Positions 12,001-25,796 of a stretch of DNA of 64,000 bases are shown piece after piece; position 1 is the first letter of the stretch; each line of letters opens with the position of its first letter. The notes below the pieces were generated by a model, which was given only the letters and a program-made list of their open reading frames with translations, did no database searches and had not been told where the DNA came from. The translations under genes and the position numbers were made by a program. Source of the DNA: Burhinus oedicnemus. Lineage: Eukaryota; Chordata; Aves; Charadriiformes; Burhinidae. Location of the stretch: assembly GCA_008921705.1 (NCBI GenBank), contig VFFE01007258.1, positions 1,779,223-1,843,222 of the forward strand. Direction: 5' to 3'.

Positions 12001-13955
12001 AACTGCTGCCACCTTACACTGCCTTGTAACTCAAAGATCTTTTTCGCCTTCTTATGTTTCCATGCATATATCCAATGTTTCAATGACAACTCTAAGCCAA
12101 ATTGCAAAATGAGTTATTATTTTCCACCTTGTCCTTGAAGTCAATGTGAATTTTGATATTTACCTTTGAGAAAATTGTTATCAGGTCATGTGTGAGGAAA
12201 GCTGCAGTACTGTCGAGACAATATTAACAGGTGGCTGGATCTTTTTAACTTTTCATTTTACACAAGCATAATATATCTAACTTATGCAGAAAAGCCTGTG
12301 TTTATAAAGCTAACTTTTTAATTATCATTTCCTCTTCCTATTTTTGAGGAGTACAAGGTATGTCATAACAAATCTCTTTGACATCTAAAAATTTATGTAA
12401 TGAAATGGGTGGGTCAATGTACCGGCTTTAAAATGTGTAAGCATTGATATTCAGCATCTTTATTAGAATTCCTTTGCAATTCTTAATCCATTTCTACTGG
12501 TGTCATGGAAAAAGAATATATCTCCCTAGATGTTATTTAATATCTGTGCGCTCCCAAAACTAATAACTGATGAAAAAGTACCCTACTGGCTAATCTAACA
12601 CAGCTGTATGTTTATAAGGCTGTGAGTTCAAATTTTACTTGACTGTCTTAATTTAAAATAAGTAAATGATTATTTTGTCACATATTTTGCAACCAGTTTA
12701 TATATGTAAAATACTTCTCATGTAAAGGATGTTTGCATCTTAAACATTACCATAATTCAACATGCTACAGAATTAACACTCTATGTTTTATTTGTGATTG
12801 AAAAATTTACTTCTTAGCCACAATAAGATTAAATAGTGTTTCTCCCTTTGAAAAAGGCAGAAGGGGGAATTCTTTGAGGTGGCTTCTTCATTGGCTAGAA
12901 TGGATCTGTGCTTTTGAGCTTGGTTTGTAGTGCTCCAAGTGGAAGCTGTACTGTTGGCTTATTAGGTGTAAATCAATATTATTTTTCTGCTTTAAAGACA
13001 TTTCAAAAGTACTTGTGCTATGTATTAATGTGGTACTCTTTATTTGTAATGTGAAAACAAGAAAATAATCTAAACAGTTTTAAAATTCTGCATGTTGTAA
13101 TCAAGGAACATATTTCTTTTAATTAATAGCCAAACTTTCTCTTGTGGTATTTAATATACTAGATACACAGAAAATTCAGTTTTCCATCCAATATTAAAAA
13201 AAGTTTCATTTTGCAGTTGAAACAAATATGCAGTCTTTCTGTGTTTTTATTTCTGCACAAAACTACTGAATATCATCTCCAAACGTATAATTCTTTTGAG
13301 CCTCTGTATAATGATTCACAAGACTCTGTATACTCTTGGCCTGTGTTCAAATTGATTAAAAGTTGCATCCCTGAAGGAATTTGATACCTGCAGCCAACTT
13401 TTCTCCATTCCAGGAACTCTTAACAGAATAATAAATATGTGTAAAGCTTTTTATCTCAAAAAATATTAACAGAAGTATTTCAGGCTGTATTTGAAGAATG
13501 AACTTTTTAAATTCTCTTCCAGTCTTATTTAGTATGATCTTACAGAATACATTGTAGTTGACTAAAATATTGAATGACTTCCATCTAACCACTCTGAGTA
13601 TGTAGTTCTACAAGGACTCAAGGCAACAGCATAGGACTATCTCGATTGAAAAGCCACTGTAACATGTGATAAGAAAGCTGAACATCATCATCACTAGAGG
13701 TTGGGTTTACATGACTTAACCAGGTCTAATATATCAGAAATTGACAATCACAACTTATGCCCCTGGCAAGTTCTTATTACCAAGCATGGGGTTTGTTCAT
13801 GATCTCACTTCACCGTCACACCTGGAGTTTCAGTTAACTTGCTGCACTGTGCTGAAGTATTCATCCTTGGCAAGGATTTCTGAGATGTAGACTGAGCTTT
13901 GGTGGAAGATAAATTTTCCTTGTAGTGTTATCACACTGGCTGTCCTCATGATGTA
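6083..13955. other. Intergenic stretch, no gene seen
   Basis: About 7.9 kb of AT-rich DNA. The frames in it (7189-7548 plus, 10040-10429 minus and others) are within chance length, overlap one another on both strands and show no recognisable domain. There are A-rich runs at 8719-8762 and 9224-9241. A slightly GC-richer patch at 10240-10350 has no assignable content. Confidence 0.5.
8719..8762. repeat. A-rich low-complexity tract
   Basis: Runs of A8-A9 are separated by single C residues or CC. The minus frame at 8536-8796 reads its complement as an F-rich string and is an artefact. Confidence 0.85.
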
Positions 13956-13981
13956 ACCCAACCCATTCTATGATTCTATGA
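13956..13981 (+). mobile_element. Isolated CR1 3'-tail fragment
   Basis: CCAACCCATTCTATGATTCT followed by ATGA matches the terminal bases and ATTCTATGA tail repeats of CR1 in plus orientation. Nothing CR1-like precedes it. It is a very short truncated copy or a detached tail. The neighbouring CR1 at 14346 is on the opposite strand. Confidence 0.55.
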
Positions 13982-14082
13982 TGAGGACTCGCATGCACAG
14001 ACCTAGAAGAAAGCTAGGATCTGTAGTTGTCACTGCACCCACAGTTTGCATTAAGGTCCTCCTCAGCCTTCTGCTGCCTTGG

Positions 14083-14127
14083 ATGACTGTAGACCAGAGG
14101 ATGACTGTAGACCAGAGGATGACTGCA
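14083..14127. repeat. Tandem 18-bp repeat, about 2.5 copies
   Basis: The unit ATGACTGTAGACCAGAGG occurs twice in full, followed by a partial third copy (ATGACTGCAGG). Confidence 0.9.
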
Positions 14128-14345
14128 GGAGGAGCTGAAACAAGACCAGGGAATGCTGGCCAGGCTTAAACAACCAAGATTCTAATACCAAGTGTCCAAG
14201 TTCCTTCTACTGGGGGTGGAATACAGCTATTTTTTGTATGAGTATGGATTGATAAATGCTGTGCTGCATCACAGGTTGATCAATGGATGTAGTTGTTTCT
14301 TTTTGTGTCAAATCAGCCAAGTTAAATATGACAAGTGGAAACACG

Positions 14346-15757
14346 GAATCAAAGAATGGGCTGGGTTTGGATTGGAAGGGACCCTAAAGATCATCTAGTC
14401 CCAACACCCCTGCCATGGGCAGGGACACCTTCCATTATACCAGGTGGCTCAAAGCCCCATCCAACCTGGCCTTGAACACTTCCAGGGATGGGGCGTCCCC
14501 AGCTTCCCTGGGTAACCTGGTCCAGTGTCTCACCACCCTCATACTGAAAAATTTCTTCTTAATATCTAATCTAAATCTACCCTCTTCCGGTGTAAAACCG
14601 TTACCCGTCGTCCTATCGCTACACTCCCTAATAAAGAGTCCCTCCTCATCTTTCCTGTAGGCCCCCTTTAAATACTGGAAAGCTGCTAGAAAGTTTCCCT
14701 GGAGCCTTCTCCAGGCTGAACAACCCCAGCTCTCTCAGCCTGTCTTCATAGGAGAGGTGCTCTAACCCTCTGATCATCTTCATGGCCCTCCTCTGGACTT
14801 GCTCCAACAGGTCCACGTCCTTCGTATGTTGGAGGCCCCAGAGCTGGACACAGTACTCCAGATGGGGTCTCATGAGAGCAGAGTAGAGGGGCAGAATCAC
14901 CTTCCTCAACCTGTTGGCCATGCTTTTTTTGATGCAGCCCAGTTGGCTTTCTGGGCTGTGAGCGCACATTGGTGGTTCATGTTGAGCTTCTCATCAACCA
15001 ACACTCCCAAGTCCTTCTCCTCAGAGCTGCTTTCAATCCATTCTCTGCCCAGCCTGTATTTGTGCATGGGATTGCCCTGACCCACATGCAGGACCTTGCA
15101 CTTGGCCTTGTTGAACTTCATGAGGTTGGCAGGGACCCACCTTTCAAGACTGTCCAGGTCCCTCTGACATATCGACCACTCCACACAGCTTGGTGTCATC
15201 AGCAAACTGGCTGAGGGTGCACTCAATCTTACTGTTCATGTCACCAACAAAGATGTTAAACAGCACTGGTCCCAGTACCAACCCCCAAGCAATGCTGCTC
15301 ATCACTGGTCACCGGACATTGAGCCATTAACCACAACTCTTTGAGTGCAGCCATCCAGCCAATTCCTTATCCTCTGAGTGGTCCGTTTTGTCGAATCCGT
15401 GTCTCTCCAATTTAGAGATGAGGATGGTGGGCCGCTGTCAAAACAAGTACATGTAGATGATATCAGTTGCTCTTCCCTTATCCAACAACCCTGTAATGCC
15501 ATCGTAGAAGGCCACCAAATTTGTCAGGCATGATTTGTCCTTAATGAAGCCATGTTGGCTGTCACTGATCACCTCCTTATTTTCCGTGTTCCTTAGCATA
15601 GTTTCCAGGAGGATCTGCTCCAGGGTCTTGCCAGGCACAGAGGTGAGACTGACCGGCTTTTAATTCCCTGGGTCTTCCTTTTTTCCCTATTTAAAAATGG
15701 GAGTTATGTTTCCCCTTTTCCAGTCACTGAGAACTTCACCAGACTGCCACGACTAGT
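14346..15757 (-). mobile_element. CR1 LINE, 5'-truncated, RT region decayed, minus strand
   Basis: The element begins on the plus strand with the complement of the CR1 3' tail and extends about 1.4 kb into the reverse-transcriptase domain. On the minus strand one can follow, in broken frames, a SGEVLSDWKRGNITPIFK-type motif near 15700-15750, then [21 protein letters not shown] (15490-15570). FADDTK, the catalytic aspartates, sits at about 15190-15206, then [31 protein letters not shown] and the [13 protein letters not shown] block. Stops and shifts split the coding part into at least three frames (15438-15638, 14906-15226, 14646-14969), and between 15280 and 15440 the sequence is shortened and rearranged. 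It is a dead copy although the catalytic box itself survives. Confidence 0.93.
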
Positions 15758-18700
15758 AAAGGAAATGACTGTGGGAAGAGTAAGCTGTTTAAATGGTAAT
15801 AATATACATTCAATTATTGCTAAGTTAATCCTCTTTTCCTATGCCTGCTAGGTTCAGAAATTCAAATATGGGAACTGAGCGTGGAGAATTTCCCTGTACT
15901 TGAAAAACATTGTAACTGGTTTGTATATAATCAAGCAAAATGCAAGTTTGAATTAAACGTTATATTAAGATGAAGATATTCTAGGGACAACTGTGGGTTA
16001 CTGTCCTTACCAGGGCTAATAAGACAGTTTAATGATTTTTTAATCCTTTTTGTCCTGCTATAGTTTTTATTCTTACTGAATGATACATCAATAGGTACAA
16101 TTTGCGTATCTTAATATGGTAGCATTTTTGTGGGAGACTCAGAGCGTCTTGATGACACTTGAGATTTTTGTTACCTTTGGAGGAGTAGGGATGTAGTTTT
16201 ATGCTCTTCCCAATCAACCTATAAAAACCAAGATCAGTTGAATACTGTCATGATTTCTGCAAGAGAAAGGATCCCTTTTATGCATAAATTTAGTTTAGAT
16301 GCAATTTCCAAATATATGTCTAAGTGATTGGAATCTTTCTTAAATCTATAATTTGTCACTGAGAGATTCTCTCTAACTCTTCTGACTTTTTGCCCACCTT
16401 TCATCTGGAGTATGCAGAGCAAATATCTTTGTTTTAGCATTTATTTAAGGTGCCATCCTGTTAGGAAACAACAAATTTTAGAAAATCTTCTCTTTGGTCA
16501 AAGGTAAAAAAAGCAAATGCATTCAAATTACAGAAACACTCAGAAAAGTTATACAGCAGTACATCCTTTCATGTAAGCATGTGATAGCTAGAATATGTAT
16601 TTCTGGGCATTTATAGTGTTGCAACATTTTTCAGAACATATTTAACTTGTTGACCTGCTCACTGGGTAGCCAAGTAGTAGAAAATGTCAGTTAAATTTAA
16701 CCATTATTGCATCTTTCATTTATTACAGTAGAAAAGAGTAATCAAGACCCTGTTTTTATATGTCATAGCCGAAAAAAAGCACTGCTTCTGAGTGCATTTA
16801 ACAATAAACAACTGTGTCTGAAGCATACAATAAACTTCCTGGCTTGCTCATTCTGTTTGTATTGCATGTTCATTAATCTCACTGCTTTTGCATTGTCAGT
16901 TCTGAGTGCTGCTTAAATTAACATTGAGAATGTGAACGCAACAAAATGTATGAGAAAGACAATATGGAAATGTACCTAACAGATAAAATAAATAACACAG
17001 TGTATTTGGACATTTATAAAGCAAATATTAGTAAGTATGGCATTTGTATATTCTATTTGTTAATACTAAAAATAATTTTTAATGTGTTATAGAAGAGTAC
17101 AGTTCTGACCAAGTAACCTACTCTAAGCAGAGATAGTGTGCTATGAGACTTGTGACAACAGTGCTGTTTTGAGGAACATTTCTGGAACACATACTAGTCT
17201 GTTTTAAAATAGCCATAACATAAAATGATGAAGTAGACTTGGTACATGTATTCCTTTACTGGAAGTCTCTACAGAAGAAAAATGTGGCTTCACTAGTCTA
17301 CTGGTTTAGACAAACAAAAATCATCTCTGTGGAGATACAGCCTATTAGCTATGTGGATAAATATTTTCCATAGCTATTTTGATTTTGATTTTTTCTTAGT
17401 CAGTTGTCAGTATTGACAAACTGTTTTAAGTGTGTTGAAGCACACGACACCCCCAGTTGTTTTTATGAACGCTGCTTGAATGAGTGATCACCGGACTCCT
17501 CTTAGGTAGGATACTTAGTTGCATATGAGAGACAGCTTTATGTACAACTATATCTCTAAAACATTGAAGAGTCTTTCTTGTCTCAAGAACCAAGTGGTAC
17601 AGCCAGTATTACAGGGCAGAGTGTTTCTCTTTCTCCTCCCCCTCTTTTCAGCATCCCCCCAACTTGTCGTAAGAGAGATAAAGCTGCTGGAATCTTCACT
17701 CTTGTTAAACGTTTCTCTTAATGTAAACTTAATTTTGTTCAGGCTGGAAACATGTTTGCTCTTTGAAGATGTGGAAACTAATTCACTTTTGAAAGTGAGT
17801 ACTGCAACTCTAATGTCTGTCAAATGAGACACGTTCCATTGTCTGAAAGCTGCTGTCACATATTCATGAAGGTCAAGAGCTGTGTCTCTACCTTCATCAA
17901 ATAGACTGTAATGTTGAACAGGTGCTGAAGTTAAGTGAAGTTCAGAATTGTGACAGGCACATGGGACAGATGTAAAGCATGGAGAATCTGAAGAACTGCA
18001 CAGGCAAAAGTAGTTTTGCATGACCTTTTGAATCTGTGCGTGGAAGCATACAACTTCGTTAATAACTAGGGAAGTGCTGTACAGAACAAGACAGCGCTAG
18101 GAGGTCTGAGATCAGGTCCTTGGCCAAATACAAAGCCCTTCAGCAGATTGGAATGTCTATTATTTTGTTTTCCTTTCTAAAGTGTTTTACTAGTCAAGGA
18201 CTGAACAGCCATATAAAAATAAAAATGCCTATGTGCCCTAAGGGACTTCCAGTAACTTTAATAAACTGCCAAACACCTTGTAGAAAACTCTGTGTTGCCA
18301 TTATGATAGATAAAGCTTTCAGTGAAGCTGAGTCTTTGTAAAATTTATTTTAAGAAATGCAAACTTTTGCCACTTTATCTTAATATTTGGAGTAGATTGA
18401 ATCAGTGTTTTTAAAATAACTCACCAGGAAATAGTAACATCTATTTAATGTTAGACTGGTATAATCTGAATCTAAACTACTGAATATTAAAACCTCTACT
18501 CTCCAAAGTATAATGTGCCTGAACTTAAGCAAGCACGGCATCTTGTGTAAAACTGTATTGTTCCTAGATGACTTTCTTACAAGCTTTAAGTCTCTGCTTT
18601 TGTCTTATCTTCAGTGCTTCACAGTTAACAATGAAAGGTAAGTTAGACTTTCAGAAAGGGTAACTGAATACAGTTGATATTTTTATGTATACAGAAAAAG

Positions 18701-21700
18701 ATTCAAATATTAACCCTGAAGGTAAGCCTTAAACCCATTTTTTTAGACATCTAAAGTTAGAACTTCAAACATAAGTGATAATGAGATTCATGGTGTGCAA
18801 CATCAGATGATAGGATCCTGTCTGTTCATTCATCTATGACAGGTCACTGACTGACAGAAATTCACTAAGCTCAGTAGCCGGTATTTGATAGGTGTGTCTG
18901 ATCAAGAAGGTATAAATTATTGATGTGAAGATGTTAAGAAATCGACATTTACCACTTCATTGGCTAGCTTGTTTCAAGAACTACACATCTTCTGATTTAA
19001 AACATGCTTACTTTTTAATTGGAATACTTTGGTAAGTTGTTCCAGACTATAACAACATTGAATGCTCGGAGCACAGAGAAAGTAAAGGGTGACCTTTCTC
19101 AAAGGCATCACTAGAAAAGAGAGAGTAGGATATTTGGATGGAGATGGGAAATTTTGAGAGCTGGATCTATATGGGTGTAGCATATCTTCACAGCAGAGCA
19201 GGGCATCAAAACTTGACCCTGAATTCTGGCACTGAAACCACGTGCAAGCACATAATCGTGTTGTTTTCTGAAGGAGTTTAGAAATGTTCTTATGCAATAT
19301 TTGGAAGATACCACATTGGAAATGCTTTTGCTTTTAATGTAGATACACCTTTTTTGTGTGTAGATTAAGAAATATTTTGCCTCTGGTTCTAACAGAATAT
19401 TGCATGTCCTAATGTTTTAACTAGTATTAAAAATGTGGGCCAGATTTTCAGTTAGATCTTACCAAAATTATTGGAGCTGTCTGATCTCCCAAAGAGCTAA
19501 CTGTTCTATTTGAAAATCTGGCTGAGAGTTTAACCTGGTGAGTTGACTTTTTTTCTTCTTTTGAGGCTTCCATTTTTATCAGATCATGGTTTCTCTCTAT
19601 CTTGTCTTCTAAATGATATAGAACCTCTGAAAAAAACCCAACTGACAAATATCAAAATATTCTTTTGTTCGGGTTGATTTTCAAGAGTACACTGAAATTT
19701 TGTTGTGAAATAACAAGCCAGATGATTAATCCAGAATCAATTCTTCATAGCTAACCTCTTACTTACTTTTTTTTCACTAATATGAAGTTGAATATGTGTG
19801 CCTCCCAGACACTTTTTGCATGGTCTTAAAGGACTCATTTAATGCAGTGAATCAGGCAACCTTTCAAAAATATCCTATGCCCATTTTTAAGAGTCTGAGC
19901 ATGCAGCCGTTTTAAAGAAGTATCTGCAAATTGTCTTCATGTAGAGCTTGTTTTGTTTCCTAGAAGACTGTGATCCAGAAAATTCATGGAGGTTGTATAA
20001 GTCATCATTATATCTGATACAATAAAGAACAAAGTAAAATAAAAATAAATACAAGTAAAAGATAATAGTTTGGCCTCTGCTAAAACTGAAAGTTTATTAT
20101 TTGTTATTTACATTTTGTTCTATGTGCCTGTAAATGTGTATATGCCTCTGTATATCGCCACTTGTTTTACACTCAGTGTTTGAATCGAGGACTAGTTGCG
20201 GGTAGGATCCTCGTAGACCTCGGCCTGCTCCCCTAACCTGCCTGTGGCTCACTACTCAGAGCAATGATGATAAACGAAGTCTGCAGTTCTGCTGCTGTTC
20301 ATTTCCCAGCTGAACTGTATATCCTGGAAGTCCTTGTGGTGCCATACTCCTGTATTCTCACCACAATACTTAATTTCCAAAGGCACTAGACAGGCATAGG
20401 AGGGTTAATCCATTATGCTAACAGTGGTAAGGCATTTACATTTCTGAACCCAGCTTCTAAAAGGAAATGTGCCTCATCAACCTGAAAATCCAGGTGCTTG
20501 TTTCCACCCAGATGAGTGGAGTGGTCTTTGAAACAGGACTGGAGTGAGTCTTGCGATTGTATGTCCAGATCAATACATAAAGTACATAAAGTTCCTTTTT
20601 CACCAAAAATGAAAAGTGTTGCTAAACTCTTGGTGGGTTAAGGAGCTAGGGCAATTGTTCTGTTGAGCTCAGATGTAGTTGTGGGGAAGGCCATGATTCT
20701 ATCTCAAAATTTCTGCTTGTCTTTTTAATAATTCCTCTTAAAAATGAACAATAGATACTTGTCACCTGTGAGGTATATGCGAATGAGAGAAGGGATTTAC
20801 ACCTGGACCACAAAAGGCAAGCTATTTCCTGGCTAACTGCAGTTCTTAGGCTTGTATTATAGACTACAATGTCCTGCAAATAAGCAGCTAAACCCTGACT
20901 GACAAGTAAAACTATGTAATTCCTAATAGGTGCAGCTGCAAAGAGAAGTGAGTATTAAGCTAGGCAGCGGGTATTCCTGCCTCTGCCCACCTTGGGTTTT
21001 GTGACCCTAGGCTAATCATTTTACCTCTCTGTCACTGCATCCATGCTTCGAACGAGAGTAATATATGACATACTTGCTTTCTTTATAGTGTTTATTAGAG
21101 AAATGATTATCCAGACTGTACATAGAGTTCTGAAAATGTAACATTCTGTATGAATCCACAGATGGCATTTGACTCCTGATCTAGAGGCAGCTGTGTTTCT
21201 TAGTATGCTACTTTGTTAGTTATTATGAACACTTTGACAACATGAGTAACATATTAGAAAATGTTCAGGTAATATCAAAGGGACTATTATAAGGAAAAAG
21301 GCAAAAATGACTGCTAGGTCACTAGTTGGAAGGACTTGATAACTTATTGCAAATAATAGAAAAGGTTAATCTACAAATTACAAAATATAAAGTACTGACT
21401 ATTGCTCAGGTGCACTACATTTTTTAATTTGTCCTAATTTAGTGACAGATTTTTGAGCCTGAGATGCTAGACAACTAAATCTCCTGTTTTTATTGTTAAG
21501 AAACAGAACTTTCTTCTCATGCATTCAGGCTATAAAATTGCCCTTTGTATAGTGTAAGTTAAGCAGTTTCATGGTTTTGAGAGTTCCATAAATCTTACAA
21601 GAGAAGGTGGTGATTGTTTTAAAGTGACTGCCAATTGCTAGCTGTAGTTCTTCCATTACACTGGGAATTAAAGATTAAGGAAGCTTGTTTAAAGAATGCT

Positions 21701-24700
21701 TACTGTTGTCTTTTAGCAGAGAGAGTACTAATTTGACATTGTTAAAAGATTAAAAAGTAGAGTGATTCTTCACCATCTTGGGGTCTGCAGTGAAATTAAC
21801 TCTTGTGAGAAGAGAAAGGGATTTGGGGACACTTCTGGAAGAGGTATAAAAGCATTAAATGAGTTATAAAGCAATCAACAGTGGCAGCTATATACAAGAC
21901 TTACTGAGCACTGCAAAGGAGGATGAGAATAATCTGTTATTTTCACATGTAACATCAGGAGTTACTAATAATGAAATGGTATTCCCCAAAGATGCATCAG
22001 TGCAAGAAAATAGCTGGAAAAGAGGCCTGAGATATCTTGCTAGCTGAAAGTCTAAGAGAAAACCTTTTCTAAGGAAATCTGTTTTTTCACAAGCTGAGTA
22101 ATTTCAGACAAAGCAGCAATGTGTTCCCTTGCACTAGTTTCCCTGGCCAGCTACAGCGTCTTTGCTGAGAAGTTACAGAGGGGTCCTTGTCAGCTTTTTG
22201 TCTAGACTTCTTTCCCCATCTCTGCTCCTTGACAGAGGCTTGGAGCTGAGAAGGTCTATATTCTTAGGTTCTGCAGTTCTCATATACCATTTCAGGAGGT
22301 AGTTTAATATTTTTTATTACTCATCTGAACAAGACAAGTAAAAACTTCATCTACACTTGTGATGGTTATAGTTTTCAAAGTTTAAATGAAAGGCAGCAAG
22401 CGAGATGCCTTTAGAACCATTTCGGAAATTTTAAAAGTTTACTCTTGCATCCTTGAACCTTTACTGAAAGTGTGATTTGGTCTTTCATGTGCCTTCAGCA
22501 AAAAAGTTAGTCAAGCATACAGGAAGTTGTGATGTTACTCAGATAACTGATTCCTTAGATCAGGGCAGTTGAACTGCAGGAACGTTTGGCTGTCTATTTT
22601 TTTCTGCTGGAATTGTCTTGATTTTCTCTGGAATAGCCTAGTTTCTATTCAGTTAAGCAGAGCTTTAATGCTCCTTTTTGTCTCTTCTTTGTTTCTTTCA
22701 GTGTTCATCAGTTTAATCAGAAGGTGTTCTAAGAAACTTCTCCTTCTTTTTTAGGTTTCCTGAGCCACTTGCAAATTAATTAGGTGGTGTAATTTCTCCT
22801 TGTCTATCCCAACTCCTGATTCTTATTTTGACAAATTTTTACAAAACCTATGTTGTTCTTCAAATACCTTTAAAGAAAAGCATAGAATAATTTTATAATT
22901 AGACCTATCAGGACAGGTTCTCTAAAAAAGAGGAAATAGGGCTTATGAACACCTTGCCTGTCATTTTCTCCCAGAAGGCTTTTCTTTTTGATTTAGCCCT
23001 AAGATGTGATTTAAGTTGGACAGCTAAAAGCTTTAAATCAACTGCTTCATTTAAATGCCATACTCTGGAAATTCTGACAACATCCAAAAGACAGAGCCTT
23101 TTTGGTCTGAAAGCTAGCGCGTAGTAATTTATTTGTTGGCCCAGTAAAAGGTATTGCATTATCTACCTTGTCAGTAGATCCTGACATTCATAGTGCTTGG
23201 CCCTTACCCTGGGACACATAAAACCCTCTTGATAAATTACTTATGAAAAGGCTGGGTAGACAACAGGCACAATGACAGTAGCATAGCTTTCTTCCCTACC
23301 TGATTCGAACAGGAGAGACAGTGTGTTTTGTTTTCCCAGTATGGGATGTTTCAGAATGATTATAGTAACTGAATCTGGCAGTAGACAAGCATGTGGCTTT
23401 GCAGAACTATAACAATGTTATAAAAAAGCATTCATTGCTTTCGGTCTTTAGTCTCCTGCAATGGCCTCCTCCTCTTCCCACCAAGAAGAATACCAACTGA
23501 GGTAACAGCTTTTATATCTGTTAAGGAGTCAGCCCTTAAAGTGCACATCAGATTAGGGGGTTTTATGTCCATATTGGCTTCCCACAGAATATCAAGACAA
23601 AGTCAAGGATTCAGCATCTTCCAGACTGCATTTTCAAAGCCATTCCTCGACATCTGGAGTTTCAAGATGGAAACCTTGTTCTAAAAGTTGGCTCAAGCGA
23701 AACGGAGAATTCTACAGGTGAGTAGAGATTGGCCATGAGGAAGTCAGAGCTCACTGGCTGCTGGGCGAGGGCAGGGCAGGAACATTCTGAACTGGTCATG
23801 GGCAGGGCTCAATGTTCAGCGCCGTTCACTAAGGAAAACCCAAATCCAGGCCCCACTAAAATAAAACATCGTGCAGCAATTCCTCTGGAAAGTGGATGAA
23901 AGAGTGGACACTGCTTATGCAGCTGATGGTCTGTAATTCTAGGGACTGTGAAAAATGCTTGGATGCTACAGTGAACTGTATTTCTACAGGCCATGGAGCA
24001 GATGTAGTTTCAGTATAGGCTTAAGAATCTATGCAGATTCAAACTGATATATGAAACTTCTCCATCCTCATTCCTGAGGTTTTACACCCTAACCAGAAAA
24101 GTCTCAGTGTATAGAATGCTATGAAAGAAAATTCATTAGCTGCTGAAAAAACATGCATTTCAATAGGTTACAGAGAATGCATGTCCTACAGAAATAATTC
24201 TAGCTTCTTAAATCTCTTGGGTTTTTAAGGATAGGTATGACAAACTTGCTTTTCAGAAGTCACTAATATTCTGGGTGAAACATTTATGACCTGTTTTGTG
24301 GTCGGGTTGGTTTTTTTTCTGAAGAGGTTTTTGTTCATTTTTCCCTCTCTACATATTTTAATTAAACAAGTCAAAAAGGTGTAGAACAACTTTAAATATA
24401 TTCTTATGTCCAGAGACTGCCTGAATAGGAATGTTGTGGGCTTTCATGGGTTGGAAATGTTAAAAAGAGATTGTTCTTTTAGTACCCAAATGTTTATCTA
24501 AATGACAAGATTCAGTCTGTAAAATAAGGCAAGAGCTATATAAACGATTCATATGTATTAAAGTTCTGGAGTATTGAGGTTTATGAAGAAGCTTTTATAA
24601 GGGATCTTGGGGTTGAAAGAAATGGGAATTAATGAAAAGTGCTACTCAGAAAACATGACCAAGTGAATTCATGTAACAATGATGTGAAAGAGTCTGACGG

Positions 24701-24868
24701 GGTCCTACAGAAACCGTGATGACCTTTCAAAGAATGTCTGATCTAATTCAGCTTTGTAGGTTGGAAAGCGATGCACCTTAAAAAGGATACTTGTAATCTA
24801 TGAGGAAAACCATGTGAGTACAAAAGAAAGGTTGTATTTAATTGTGACTTTCCTTTTATCTTCTCTTT
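15758..24868. other. Intergenic stretch, no gene seen
   Basis: About 9.1 kb of AT-rich DNA with no recognised exon or repeat family. The longest frame is a 157-codon minus frame at 17548-18021. It has no domain, signal peptide or membrane segment that I can identify, and its length is within chance for this composition. Confidence 0.5.
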
Positions 24869-24873
24869 CTGGT
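24869..24873. repeat. Target-site duplication, left copy (CTGGT)
   Basis: CTGGT directly precedes the LTR terminus TGTCGTGG and is repeated at 25236-25240 directly after the other terminus CCAGGACA. A 5-bp duplication fits retroviral integration. Confidence 0.85.
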
Positions 24874-25235
24874 TGTCGTGGTTTGGCCTCAGCCAGCAAC
24901 AAAGGACCACGCGGCCACTCGCTCAACCCCCACGCCAGTGGGGGGAAATCAGAAGAAAAAGGCAAAACTCATGGGTTGAGATAAAGGCAGTTTAACACAA
25001 CAGCAAAGGAAAAGGAGAACAACAACAATAACACTGATGGAGGAATGTACACACACGGTTACTGCACCAGCGCTCACCGACCGGACCCCGGGCAGCCCCA
25101 GCTCACTCCCAAGCCGCGACTTCCTCCCCCTCCCCCGGCCAGCTCCCCCCTATAGACTGGGCATGGCCTCACATGGTATAGACTACCTGTGTCCCGTGCC
25201 AGAAAATTAGCCCTATCCCTGCTGGAACCAGGACA
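24874..25235 (-). mobile_element. Solo LTR of an endogenous retrovirus, minus strand
   Basis: The 362-bp element reads TGTCGTGG to CCAGGACA on the plus strand. Read on the minus strand it starts TGTCCTGGTTCCAGC and ends CCAAACCACGACA, i.e. TG/CA ends in the same sense as the LTR at 28255. It is flanked by perfect 5-bp CTGGT duplications, so the insertion is complete and no internal region is present, which is the usual result of LTR-LTR recombination. The sequence matches, from memory, a frequent avian ERVK-type LTR ('gtttggcctcagccagcaac', 'gggttgagataa'). It looks shorter than I remember that family to be, which suggests an internal deletion or a short subfamily. A TATA-like CTATAGG lies near the complement of 25147-25156. 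Confidence 0.85.
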
Positions 25236-25240
25236 CTGGT
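25236..25240. repeat. Target-site duplication, right copy (CTGGT)
   Basis: Identical to 24869-24873 and directly abutting the LTR end. Confidence 0.85.
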
Positions 25241-25654
25241 CTTTTAGGCCTTGTCCAATAACTGTGCAAGGTTGCAGAATGAATCAGAACATAGTAATTT
25301 ATAATCCATTTGAATGCAGGTAGTATGTTTTGTGCTAGAGCCTTGAACTTGCCTCTTACAGTGGAAGATAACTTTAGGAGTACTGTGCAGAAAGTCCAAG
25401 CCTGTAATAAGTAAAGATTATAAAATTATCTCCTGCTTGCCTCTTATTTATTCAGTCCACCTGTCACGCTCCACACGTCCCACTCAGACCTGCTCAGAAG
25501 AGAGGGGGGGGACTGTGACTCAGATTCGCAGATCCCCAATGGTGTGGACTAAGGTGAGACAACTCTCAAAGTCCGTATACGAACATTTATTAGATTCTGA
25601 CAGTGATTAATATATGTCTTAACTAGGTCCACGATAATTGGTTAGGTATACAAC

Positions 25655-25796
25655 AAATTATGGCAAGTGGTAAGGTACGTCTTGCGTTACTTAGCAACAG
25701 ATACAAAATAAATTATGGCAAGCAGTTTTTAACAACAGATATACAATGAATTATGGCGAGTGGTAAAGTATGCCTTGCGTTAGTTACTTAACAACT
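25655..25796. repeat. Three imperfect AATTATGGCAAGTGG-type repeats
   Basis: Copies start at about 25655, 25711 and 25749. Copies 1 and 3 share AATTATGGCRAGTGGTAARG followed by a TRYSYCTTGCGTTA-like segment and an AACAAC-like end. Copy 2 is shorter. They sit next to the AAGAG array inside the LTR-like element. Confidence 0.75.

Noticed and set aside
14083..14127. Direct repeats considered as a CRISPR-like array
   Set aside because: Only two and a half head-to-tail units without spacers, in a vertebrate genome.
17548..18021. 157-codon minus frame
   Set aside because: Length within chance for the composition; no domain, membrane segment, signal or splice context; overlapped by a 102-codon plus frame.
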